Shown one piece after another: positions 45,116-54,111 of a DNA stretch of 64,000 bases; within the stretch, counting starts at the first letter, position 1, and each line of letters opens with the position of its first letter. Position numbers and translations under genes: made by a program. Location of the stretch: the NCBI GenBank assembly GCA_023052935.1, contig CM041297.1, positions 103,322,563 through 103,386,562 on the forward strand, written 5' to 3'. A model generated the notes under the pieces. It saw only the letters and a program-made list of their open reading frames with translations. It did no database searches and was not told the DNA's origin. Origin of the DNA: Piezodorus guildinii (taxonomy: Eukaryota; Arthropoda; Insecta; Hemiptera; Pentatomidae).

Positions 45116-46215
45116 TTGGTGGAAGGTTAGAGCGTCTGTATAGTAATTGTTGAAGTAACGAGCAGTTTCAGTCTAGTGTGCGGATTCCATGTTAGAAGAA
45201 AAAAAAATCTAGTTAAGAATTGACAAAAAATTTGAATCTTAATCTATAATAAATTTTATCTTGGGAGTATTAAATATTTAACTTTAAAGAAGTGAATTTA
45301 GTTTTATGTTGAGATCGAATGGGTTTTGGAAGTAATCTCGGTCAACGAAAGAGCTGTAGCTTTATTGTTTGTTTGTCCTAGCTGATTTTAAAATATTTGT
45401 TAAAAAAAAGAAAGAAAAAAATCCTATTTATCCACAAATTTGCGTAGTGCGTTGTAGCTTGCTAGTCATGATCTGGCTCTAACAGGGGATTCACTGTATT
45501 CCGAATAAGCTCTCGTAGAAATACAACTCAAATTCTTGCTAAACAGGCGTAATGTTACAAAGTAAAACACAAAAAATACAATCCGGAAGTATCTGCAAGG
45601 GCTTAGAAATTAGTAGGTGAAGTAGAATAACGGAGCTGAATCTAATCTAGAAAACAAAAGGTCTTTTCAGCGCGGAACAAAGAGGACATGGAAGGCCCTA
45701 CAATACAAGCTATCAGTATCGCCAACCAATCTTTTTTTCTTCCTCCCTGTTGCTCCCTGCTCTCTTCTGCTAGGTCATTTTAATATTCATGAAGTCTGGG
45801 GAGTTCCGGCCTATTATTAGTTCTATGCACTTGCCAAAAAAAAATTAGAAATTTGAAAAATTCCTGTTTCTGTCATCCAACGTCTAAAAGGTTCAACGAA
45901 GGTTTTCCTTGATTCCTTAATCTTTTCGGTGAAACGCGTTTCTGGAGTTCTACAAAAAACTTTTTTTTTTGCATATTTTTCCATTTCGGTAACTGTGCAA
46001 GTGATATTGAGGAAGTCAGTAAATGATTCTATATATCTATTTTGTCAAGCTTGGGAATTAAAGTACACTTTCTTATAAATAATTCTTTCTCGAAATTATT
46101 CACAGGATTTCATCAATGAGGCGCCGTAATCGCTAATTTAGTGATTTATATATGTTTGTTTTCTACCTTAATAAAATGAATAATTCTTCCTCACAATCCT
46201 TAAATCTAATAAAAA
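45116..46215. other. Unassigned sequence
   Basis: No frame above 60 codons. Positions 45560-45830 are somewhat more complex. Nothing is recognised. Confidence 0.4.
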
Positions 46216-46259
46216 TACGTTATGTAGGATGAGATGGTTCGGGTTGAGGTCTGAATTAA

Positions 46260-47193
46260 CCTTCAACTGGTGAGGTGGTGGGGTCTACAGGACCCCAGGT
46301 CCTCTTTAAAGTTATGTGAATCTCACTGTCCAAATCCGATCGGCTTGTGAAAACCTGACATTTCCTGTATCGACATGATTGCAATATAACATCCATTTTT
46401 ATCCGGCATTGTTTCAGGACAGTTTTTTTTTGGGTCCAATAGACCCCACCTCACCTTTACTGTTCGGGTTTATTGAAAGTGTGTTTTTTAATTTGTTGAA
46501 AGAAATGTCTCGTGATCGTTTTATTTTACGCACTTTTTTAATTTTATTAAAAAGATGTGATCATCCTTATTAAAGGATCACATGACCAGACGGTCAGAAA
46601 ATACCAGAATTTCCTGAGAGCTTCGGTTTAAAGCTCAATAATTATCATGGGAAAAAACAACATAAGAATCTAACACATAAAGTCAGTTCCCAAGAAAAGG
46701 AGATGTTATTTTTGTCCAAGAAACAAGAATAGGAAGTCATGTATAGTTAGTATTAAATGTGAACAAAATATTTGTTGACAATGTTCGGTTTCCTATTGCA
46801 AATACTGTGCCTAATTTTAGCTGTGCATACTTTCTTTACAAGACAACAGTTTAATTATTTTTTATCATTTTACGTTTTTTAAATATAATACAATTTAATA
46901 GAAGTACTTGTTTATATATTATTTTACAAACGTTTTCATTACTTATAATATAACATTAAAAAAAAAGAAAAAAATTATTAATAAAATGTATTTAATAATA
47001 TCATACATTTATTCAATTTTTTAAGCATTCTTTCATATGGTACCTATTGAAAATAGGTTGAATTAACGTATTTTACAGGAATAAACAATTCTAGATGTTT
47101 CAGGATTAAAAAAAAAAAATGAGGTCTGGGTTCTAAGGGGTCTCTTCGACCTCACCAATTTTGGCTATAAATTCCACCTCACCAGTTAAAAGT
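46260..47193. mobile_element. piggyBac-like element, internally decayed (about 934 bp)
   Basis: The ends are inverted: CCTTCAACTGGTGAGGTGG at the left and CCACCTCACCAGTTAAAAG at the right. TTAA is on both sides (46256-46259 and 47194-47197). The plus-strand 64-codon frame (46379-46573) contains FFNLLKEMSRDRF, like the FF...MSRDRF helix of piggyBac transposases; the catalytic aspartates are not found. The insertion interrupts a PLE end whose two halves align with the uninterrupted unit at 47.55 kb. Confidence 0.75.
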
Positions 47194-47232
47194 TTAAAGA
47201 ATAGAAAACAGTAAGAAACCTATTTATTATCC

Positions 47233-47266
47233 AACGTTTCGACCCACGTTGCAGGTCTTCATCAGA
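47233..47266 (-). ncRNA. Hammerhead-like ribozyme motif of a PLE (minus strand)
   Basis: CTGATGA, an extra A, helix II GACCT/GGGTC (one G-U pair) and GAAACGTT are in order on the minus strand. Confidence 0.6.
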
Positions 47267-47595
47267 GCTTCTCTCCACCAAGTACGGGAGTTGAACGACC
47301 TATGAAGACTCAATGAATACTGAGTGACCTGTCGAAACGTTAGATAATAAATAGTTAATCACTATTTTCTATTATTTTATGACCGTCACCCAAACCATCT
47401 CGTATTTTTCATTAATTCTATTCATATTGGAATCTGATGGAATTCTAACAGCGGCAGATAACGGCCCTTAATAGGCGATACAAGTAAATTCTGTAAATAA
47501 ATAATTCTACCTTGTAAACACTTAATCGTAATAAAAATACGTAATGTAGGATGAGATGTTTAGAATAGAAAATAGTAAAAAACTATTTATTATCC

Positions 47596-47629
47596 AACGT
47601 TTCGACCAACTTTGCAGATCTTCATCAGG
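47596..47629 (-). ncRNA. Hammerhead-like ribozyme motif of a PLE (minus strand)
   Basis: CTGATGA, an extra A, helix II GATC/GGTC (with a U-G pair) and GAAACGTT are present. It is slightly more diverged than the motif 363 bp to the left. Confidence 0.55.
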
Positions 47630-47850
47630 TCATTCAGTCTTCATTGAGTCTTCATCACGTCGTTCAGCTACTGTACTTTCTGGAGACCTGCAACGTGGGG
47701 TTAGGACTTTTCACAAAGTATGGTAGCTGAATCGCCTGATAAAGACCTAAGATGAAGAAACATTAGATAAAAAATAATTTTTTTTACTATTTTTTATTCT
47801 TATATGATCGCCGTCCGAACCATTTTAGTCTCCATATTAATTTTAAGGTC

Positions 47851-49019
47851 AACCAATTAATATTTACAATTTAAAGATAAGTTAGTTTTTTCCCCTCTTT
47901 ATCTTTGAAGCTCAACAAATTTTTTCATCGTTTCTTCTAGCAACTCCCCATTCCTTTGACTAACTATATTAATTATATGCAAATTGAAAGCAGATGGAAT
48001 TCAAACTGTGGGAGATAACAGCTCATTAAAAGGAGATAAAACTAAATAACTTACTTAAATGAAATTGGTAACGATTGCTGTAAACATCTGAAAGAAAAAC
48101 CCGAATTAAATTAAAACAGAAAGAAAGAAACTCGAATTAGAATAAGGAAAAAACATCCCGTTTCAACGAGGTCTTGTTCCAATATAGACTACAACTTCTT
48201 TCATTACCCGCAGCTGCCTGTTTCTACCTGTCTACTGAGCAAGGACAATAATCAACTTAGAGGTGTGCAAGAAATTTTAATTAGGAAAAGAAAAATGATT
48301 TATCTTTTCATTTATTTTTTATTATTTAAGAAGTGTAATTAAAAAAATGTGATAAATATATAAAATAAAATAAATCTTTAATTAATTTATCTTAAGTAAA
48401 ATAAATCTTTACGAAGGACTATTCTATGTACATATGTTTTTACAGATGTACCTACGTCTTAAAATTTTTTTTATCGGAAACAGTTATCAATCCATTATTA
48501 ATTTTTTACGTTACTTATGTTGTATTCCTATTAAAGTATTGTTATTATTAGATAGCTTTAATTTTTTTTCTAGTCTAAACTCAACAAGAAGGTTAAAATA
48601 TATCTTTAACTATATTTTTTTGACATGGGATTGGTGAGGGAGCTCTTTGAAGACTGATATTGTAATTTACAATTTTTCAATTAGTTCCAATAACATTTCT
48701 GATGTTTACGGCTATGCACATTTAGAGGTAGACAAAGTTTCATGGATATTAGACGATGATAAGAATTTTACTTTCTGGTATTTTCTGATTTTTTGTTGTT
48801 GCTAAACACTGTCCGTTTGATTTTTTTTTAATGTGGAGTTGTGTTAAATAATATTTGGATATCGTCTTGTAGTTTGGAAATTTTCTTAAAAAAAAAAAAA
48901 AAAAAAAAAAAAATCAAAAACTAGACTTATCTGGTAGAGACAGAAAAGCGAGGCCCAATTACTAAGACACGGCACTCCAATTAAGGCCACCACGAAAGGA
49001 GTTACAACTGTAGCCTACA
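47851..49019. other. A+T-rich stretch without a recognisable gene
   Basis: The 67-codon frame at 48434-48637 is an A+T-driven hydrophobic run. A run of about 34 A residues lies at 48890-48913. Confidence 0.5.
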
Positions 49020-49459
49020 ACCATTCTTACCAACTGTTGTAAATTTCAACTCCGGGCTATTGATGGGTCATTTTATCACTATAAGTTTGTTTCTGAGGAA
49101 CCGATGTCTGTTCTTATCCTTTGTAAAACTTCGGATTCAGGTAAACCCATCGTTCGCTGAAAATCACTAAGGTAATAGATGATGAGTTCGATAACTATAA
49201 TTAAAAAAAAAATCGTTAGAGACGTTTTTAGAAAATTGTAAAAGGGTGTAAAATATAGTATAAAATGACTATCCTGATCAGTAGATTTTGGTAGGAATGT
49301 TGCTTTAACATACCAAACATATAATTGTTATTAATTTAAAATTGTCCGTACTTTTCGGTTTGAACGAGACTAGCCACATACTCGGAGCAAAACGCATATC
49401 CCTTGAAAACAAGAATTCGCATTACTTTTTTTTTTTTTTCATATTTAGGTAAGTAAAAG
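49020..49459 (+). mobile_element. GTAAGTGAAAGT-TIR element, right-half fragment
   Basis: Recognisable family blocks include AGACGTTTTTAGAAAATTGTAAAAGGGTG (about 49221), AATATAGTATAAAATGAC, ACTAGCCACATACTCGGAGCAAAACGC and the right terminus AGGTAAGTAAAAGC (one change) near 49447-49459. The left part cannot be traced. Confidence 0.55.
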
Positions 49460-49506
49460 CAAAAACGTTGCATTAATCATTATGGTTAGTTATTTAAAAT
49501 ATTAAT

Positions 49507-50016
49507 AGAAGGAATTAGTCCGGGTGGCGGTCGATGAATGAAACAATTGAGACGTTGATTTCCAAAAGGTACTAAAGGACATTTTTTACAAAATTGATTT
49601 TTTTACATATATGTATTCTCATCACTTAAATTTATCTAAATATCCTATTTGATTTTACCTAATAAACACAATTTAGAAATATAATTATTTTCTAAAGGAA
49701 CTAATTACACATTTATTTTCGTTCCAAATTATACCAAAACATCTCATTTCATAACTTTAATATGATGTTATTAATATACTAAAAAAACAATTCTAGATTT
49801 CAATGCTAACAGAATCAAATAAGCTAATTTAATAATTTGATTTAATGTGATTTTCGCGCCCGCTATAAAATTTCCTACAATGGATATAGTACCTTTTGGA
49901 AATCAACGTCTCAATTAGGTAGTTGCAACCATTTATTTTCTATATTATTAAAATAAATGGTTAAAACTACTTAATTGTTTCATCCATCGACCGCCACCCG
50001 GACTAATTCCTTCTAG
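49507..50016. mobile_element. PLE-end foldback, about 510 bp
   Basis: AGAAGGAATTAGTCCGGGTG at 49507 onward and its near-perfect reverse complement ending at 50014 form outer arms of about 42 bp. Inner arms of about 30 bp (49545-49576 and 49888-49916, with CCAAAAGGTACT) continue the pairing, offset by about 55 bp. The outer arms are the PLE end block. No ribozyme core is visible between them. It lies 87 bp left of the errantivirus LTR. Confidence 0.7.
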
Positions 50017-50102
50017 TGATTCTCAACGGTCAAATAATTATATCCTATATTTAAAATATTATTTTGGGTTTGGTAAAACATTTATTCTTTATTCATAACG
50101 TT

Positions 50103-50345
50103 AGTTATACACCAGACGCCCCAGTAGAAACCACAAGCTCAGCATAAATACCCCACCACTACTTATCTAGTATATATAGGCCAGTGCAGGACAGCGAACA
50201 GACACAGAGTCCGGTATGCAATAGTATAGTTCCGTTACAAGTGTACGCGTCTTTATTCTATTAGATATGTTATAACCATTGTACTGATTGTTATACCAAT
50301 AAAGTTATTTTTTTTAAGAAGTTTCACGGTCCGGAGTTTATAATT
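50103..50345 (+). repeat. 5' LTR of the errantivirus
   Basis: It is 243 bp, starting AGTTATAC and ending TATAATT. A TATA-like TATATATA lies at 50171-50178 and a poly(A) signal AATAAA at 50298-50303, so U3, R and U5 are compact. Confidence 0.93.
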
Positions 50346-50362
50346 GGCGCCCGAACAGGGAC
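50345..50362 (+). promoter_or_regulatory. Primer binding site, tRNA-Lys(UUU) type
   Basis: TGGCGCCCGAACAGGGAC begins at the last base of the LTR. It equals the 18-nt primer binding site used by tRNA-Lys3-primed lentiviruses, so a lysine tRNA primer is very likely. Confidence 0.9.
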
Positions 50363-50659
50363 TGGGTTAGACTAGTTGTGGGAATCGTAACCGTACTTAG
50401 CCATTGTTCCGTCTCAAGACCACAGGAAGACTCCATCGTCTGCACTATCAAGAATACTGCAGCGATTAGAAGACCTCTGGTACTACAGCAGACTGAAGGC
50501 ACCGCTTACGAGACGCAGCTCAGGTACTCCAAGAGTTTCACCCCAGTCCGAACATTTTTATAAACTACAAAGAGGACGTCAGGCATCTTAAGAAGAATAC
50601 TTGAGGTATAATAATCTTGTAACTAATTTTATTTTTATTTTTATTTTTATTTTAAGTAT
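50363..50659 (+). other. Errantivirus leader
   Basis: About 300 nt of untranslated leader contain a 61-codon upstream frame (50378-50563) without recognisable features. A tandem TTTTTATT-rich tract stands just before the gag ATG. Packaging and splice-donor signals are expected here, but none can be fixed by eye. Confidence 0.6.
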
Positions 50660-51571
50660 ATGGGAAAAACCACCGATAGATTAATTGAAGTTAGGAATAT
50701 TCAAACTAGAAGCATGGCAATCACATATCAAATGACTAAGGAAAATTACGGCCATTTATCAGAATTCGATGGTAACCCATATGACGTTGTGTTTTTTGTA
50801 AATGATGTAAAACAAATTTATAATAACGTTTGTACAGATAATAATACCTTAAAAGAAAGAAACCATGATCAATTATTAACTATCGTAAAATCAAAACTAA
50901 AAGGATTTGCTAGGGACTGCTTATTAACAAATACATTCACATCGGTATCAGAATTACTTCATTATTTAACTCAACAATTCAAAGAGTCCAGGACGGTAGA
51001 ACAGTTAAAAAGAGAATTAATGCACACATTCCCGTATAAAAAAGAACACCCGATTGACTTTATTAATAGAATCGCAAAAATTAGATCTTTAATATTCTCA
51101 AGAATTCAATTCGATGACGAAATAACAGACAAAACAGCTATGATAAGATGTCAAGATAGGGAAATAAATAGCCATATTTTGCATAATTTACACCCGGCAC
51201 TCTCCGATTTCTTAAATCACATGATACTGACTGACGTGGACCAAATTAGAAATGCAATCCTCAATAGGTGTTCCGACATAATGGAGAGACTGTACGGACT
51301 TGACCAAACACTGTACATGTCTCGTAGGGAAAATACATATTCAAATTATAGTCAACAACCAATTAAAGATTTTAAAAGAAATAATAATAACTTCGAACAG
51401 AAAAGATACGAACATTATAAAAATAATCGTCCGAATCATAACAACTATCAAAATTATAAAAAACCGTTTAATCAAAATTACAACCGGGAATATCGCGACT
51501 GGCGACAACCTATTGAAAACTCGCGTTATCACGAAAGCCGAAATTATCATCAGCCTCAAAATTCGTTCTAG
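50660..51571 (+). CDS. gag: Errantivirus Gag, cut by an amber codon
   Basis: Gag builds the particle and binds genomic RNA. This 303-residue frame has an N-terminal capsid-like helical domain (about residues 25-210, with FKESRTVEQLKRELM and FINRIAKIRSL, as in gypsy Gag). It is followed by a basic N/R/Y/Q-rich tail without a zinc knuckle, as is usual in errantiviruses. It ends at TAG (51569-51571). The same frame then stays open for about 91 more codons to TAA at 51845-51847, so the TAG is an internal stop and probably shortens Gag by about a quarter. Either a point mutation or read-through could explain it. The ATG at 50660 is the first in frame after the leader. Pol is expressed from the overlap further downstream, so the amber would also reduce Gag-Pol. 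Confidence 0.88.
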   Translation: MGKTTDRLIEVRNIQTRSMAITYQMTKENYGHLSEFDGNPYDVVFFVNDVKQIYNNVCTDNNTLKERNHDQLLTIVKSKLKGFARDCLLTNTFTSVSELLHYLTQQFKESRTVEQLKRELMHTFPYKKEHPIDFINRIAKIRSLIFSRIQFDDEITDKTAMIRCQDREINSHILHNLHPALSDFLNHMILTDVDQIRNAILNRCSDIMERLYGLDQTLYMSRRENTYSNYSQQPIKDFKRNNNNFEQKRYEHYKNNRPNHNNYQNYKKPFNQNYNREYRDWRQPIENSRYHESRNYHQPQNSF

Positions 51572-51847
51572 CCAGAAGAGAATCCTTCTAGGCAATATTC
51601 GCGACAATCTTGGCATGACAAAAATAAATGGCGGGAGAATGATAAAAGACATGATCCGTTCCCTTCAAAACCGTTTAATCCGAACTCACAAAATACTGTT
51701 TCTATGCGAACCGTGCGTAGCAACGAGGTGCATCATTTAGAAGATGAAAATTACGAGTTAAAATCGAGAATCGCGGAACTAGAAGAGAAATTTGAACATT
51801 TTTTAGAGCTAGGAAGGCCGGAACCGGATCCGCCGAATACTACCTAA
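51572..51847 (+). pseudogene. gag: Gag C-terminal continuation beyond the amber codon
   Basis: The frame is in phase with gag and free of stops until TAA at 51845. It is rich in charged residues and ends with a predicted coiled-coil stretch, including ELKSRIAELEEKFEHFLEL near 51757-51812. It contains the frameshift signal to pol, which argues that translation of the functional family must pass through it. Confidence 0.75.
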
Positions 51848-54111
51848 ACGTTTGTGATGATCTAGTGGAATTTACGGACTTACTGGGAAATAAATGGATG
51901 GTTGATACCGGATCGCAAATTAGTTATATAAATCCAAATTCCGTACCGAAAGACGCGAAAATACTACCGGAAAAATTTATTGTTAAAACACCTAACGGAA
52001 GCAAGGCGGGAGACGGAGCGATCTTCATAGATCTCGCGCCTAGGTTAGGATTACAAAAAGAACTATTAATTAAATGTAAAACTTTTGATTTTAATAAAAA
52101 ATATGATTTGTTACTCGGGATCGGCACTATTAGAACCATCGGGATGAAAATGAACTTTGAAAATAGTGATGAAATGTTAATTGAAAATGTTCGTATCAAA
52201 AACGGTAAAATAACTAAAATAAATGAAACAAATAATAATAGTAATAATGATAAAATGTTAATAAGTGATAAAGAAATAAGAGTGGACAATAATAATGGTT
52301 ATAACGTCGGACTAAAGAATAATAAAACATTAATGAATTATAAAGAAATGAAAATGGAAACTAATAATAAAAGGATAATAAATGATAGAAAAATGGAAAT
52401 GGAAAATAATAATGAAAGGTTAATAAATAATAATGGATTAAAAAATGAAAATAATAATGGAATAAAAAATGGAAATAATGATGTAATAAGAAATGGAAAT
52501 AATAAAGGAATAATAAATAATAATGGATTAAAAAATGGAAATAATGATGTAATAAGAAATGGAAATAATAATGGAATAAAAAATGGAAATAATAATGAAA
52601 TAAAAAATGAAAATAATAATGGAAAGTTAAAAGGTAATGATAAAATAATGGAAAGTAACGATAAAATGAATTATGATAATAATAATAAACCGCAAAGTAA
52701 TAATGTTAACAAGGGAATAAGAAACGAAAATAATAATAATAATGAAACCAATGATGGAAGTTATGGATCAGAAAATAGTCACATTAATAATTCAAAAGAA
52801 CTAAATATAATTAACGTAAAGGAACACTTAAGAATTTCGCACCTTGATCAAAACGATCAGTATTCGGTTATTAAGTTGTTAAATAAATATCCAAGAGTAA
52901 TCAAGAAAGAAAACGAAAAATTAAGAAAAACAAATTTATTAAAACACAGAATTCCACTCAAAACAGACCAACCAATATACACCAGAAATTACAGATACCC
53001 CCAACAATTTAAAAACGAAGTGAACTTGGAGATCCAAACTTTACTAGACAACGGCATAATTCGCGAAAGCAATTCTCCTTATAACAGCCCCATATGGGTA
53101 GTACCAAAAAAATCAACTCCTTCGGAGAACGGTAAAAGAAAAATTCGTGTGGTAATCGACCATAGAAAACTCAACGCAGAAACAATACCGGACAAATTCC
53201 CTCTTCCTAATATCGAAGACTTATTAAATCAATTAAACGGCTCTAAATTCTTCCCAACAATCGATTTAGCCTCGGGATTTCACCAAATTGAGATGGACGA
53301 AGACTCCATACCAAAAACCGCCTTCTCAACGGATACAGGGCACTATGAATTTACCAGAATGCCCTTCGGTCTATGTAATGCACCCCCAACGTTTCAACGA
53401 GCGATGAATTCATTATTAGCCAACACCTCCAACGTATTAGTGTATATTGATGACATAATTGTTTTTTCTAAAACTAAAGAAGAGCACTTTCGACATTTAG
53501 ATAATCTCCTTTCAAAATTGCACAAACATGACTTATCAATACAATTATCTAAAACTGAATTTTTCCATTCAGAATTACCATTTTTAGGTCATATACTAAC
53601 ACCAGACGGAATCAAAACTGACCCCCGTAAACTTGAAGCTATTGAAAAATTTCCACTGCCGAAATCGGAAAAAGAAATCAAACAATTCCTTGGTTTGACC
53701 GGCTATTATAGAAAATTTATTAAAAATTATGCACAAATCGCGCAACCCTTAACAAGCTGTCTTAGAAAATCCGAGAATAATATAAATCCAGAATCCTACA
53801 TAAACGCGTTTAACAACTTAAAATCTCTTCTTTTAAATTCACCGATATTAGTTTACCCAGATTTCGCGAAGCCAATGATTCTTACAACTGATGCCAGCCA
53901 AATCGCCGTGGGCTCGGTACTCTCACAAATAATTGACGGAAAAGAACACCCTATAGCTTTTGCCTCCAAAACACTATCTAATACAGAATCGCGTTACTCC
54001 ACTATCGAGAGAGAATTATTTGCCATAGTTTACGCCTGTAAACATTTCAAACCCTATTTGTACGGTCAACACTTTACCATTCACAGCCCTTACAATGGAT
54101 ATTCTCCATGA
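51796..54111 (+). CDS. pol: Errantivirus Pol, N-terminal part: protease, RT and truncated RNase H
   Basis: This frame matures the polyprotein and copies RNA into DNA. Numbering from codon 51865, the aspartic protease has DTGS at residues 14-17. An unusual asparagine-rich linker occupies about residues 122-300. The RT follows: first catalytic Asp in FPTIDLASGFHQ (about 467), then RMPFGLCNAPPTFQ, and YIDD at 527-530. RNase H begins with TTDAS (about 675) and ERELFAI (about 714). The frame stops at 54109-54111. The next part of RNase H is in another frame (54108 onward), and the expected TDH motif with its catalytic Asp is missing, so a small out-of-frame deletion lies at about 54083-54095. Translation needs -1 slippage at 51799; no start codon is used. 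Confidence 0.9.
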   Translation, partial: TFFRARKAGTGSAEYYLNVCDDLVEFTDLLGNKWMVDTGSQISYINPNSVPKDAKILPEKFIVKTPNGSKAGDGAIFIDLAPRLGLQKELLIKCKTFDFNKKYDLLLGIGTIRTIGMKMNFENSDEMLIENVRIKNGKITKINETNNNSNNDKMLISDKEIRVDNNNGYNVGLKNNKTLMNYKEMKMETNNKRIINDRKMEMENNNERLINNNGLKNENNNGIKNGNNDVIRNGNNKGIINNNGLKNGNNDVIRNGNNNGIKNGNNNEIKNENNNGKLKGNDKIMESNDKMNYDNNNKPQSNNVNKGIRNENNNNNETNDGSYGSENSHINNSKELNIINVKEHLRISHLDQNDQYSVIKLLNKYPRVIKKENEKLRKTNLLKHRIPLKTDQPIYTRNYRYPQQFKNEVNLEIQTLLDNGIIRESNSPYNSPIWVVPKKSTPSENGKRKIRVVIDHRKLNAETIPDKFPLPNIEDLLNQLNGSKFFPTIDLASGFHQIEMDEDSIPKTAFSTDTGHYEFTRMPFGLCNAPPTFQRAMNSLLANTSNVLVYIDDIIVFSKTKEEHFRHLDNLLSKLHKHDLSIQLSKTEFFHSELPFLGHILTPDGIKTDPRKLEAIEKFPLPKSEKEIKQFLGLTGYYRKFIKNYAQIAQPLTSCLRKSENNINPESYINAFNNLKSLLLNSPILVYPDFAKPMILTTDASQIAVGSVLSQIIDGKEHPIAFASKTLSNTESRYSTIERELFAIVYACKHFKPYLYGQHFTIHSPYNGYSP
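51799..51834 (+). promoter_or_regulatory. -1 ribosomal frameshift signal (gag to pol)
   Basis: TTTTTTA at 51799-51805 lies in the gag frame as T TTT TTA, the classic -1 slippery heptamer. A 10-nt spacer is followed by a possible hairpin (51816-51834: GGC, bulged C, GGA paired with TCC, GCC, 6-nt loop). The pol frame is open from 51796, and -1 slippage moves gag into exactly that frame. Confidence 0.75.
52228..52766 (+). repeat. Asparagine-rich tandem-repeat linker inside pol
   Basis: About 540 bp of AAT/AAA/GGA-dominated codons sit between protease and RT. A unit of about 60 bp (GGATTAAAAAATGGAAATAA, then TGATGTAATAAGAAATGG) is repeated at about 52475 and 52535, with shorter GGAAATAATAATGG units around it. 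The frame is maintained throughout. Confidence 0.9.

Larger units (their letters stand above)
46216..47850. mobile_element. Cluster of PLE terminal repeats in both orientations
   Basis: At least three end units lie together. The first, beginning GATGAGATGGTTCGGG at about 46229, is split by a TTAA-flanked element (46260-47193) and resumes at 47198 with AGAATAGAAAACAGTAAG, then a minus-strand ribozyme. Decayed plus-strand cores follow at 47319-47341, then the end block GACCGTCACCCAAACCATCTC. A second unit (from about 47545) repeats GTAGGATGAGATG, TAGAATAGAAAATAGTAAAAAAC and a minus-strand ribozyme, then decayed plus-strand cores at 47734-47764 and the end block near 47808. No coding sequence is present. 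Confidence 0.6.

Noticed and set aside
51300..52289. Frames at 51300-51740 (+), 51341-51652 (-) and 51924-52289 (-)
   Set aside because: They overlap gag and pol in other frames and contain only I/R/K or F/L-biased shadow sequence.
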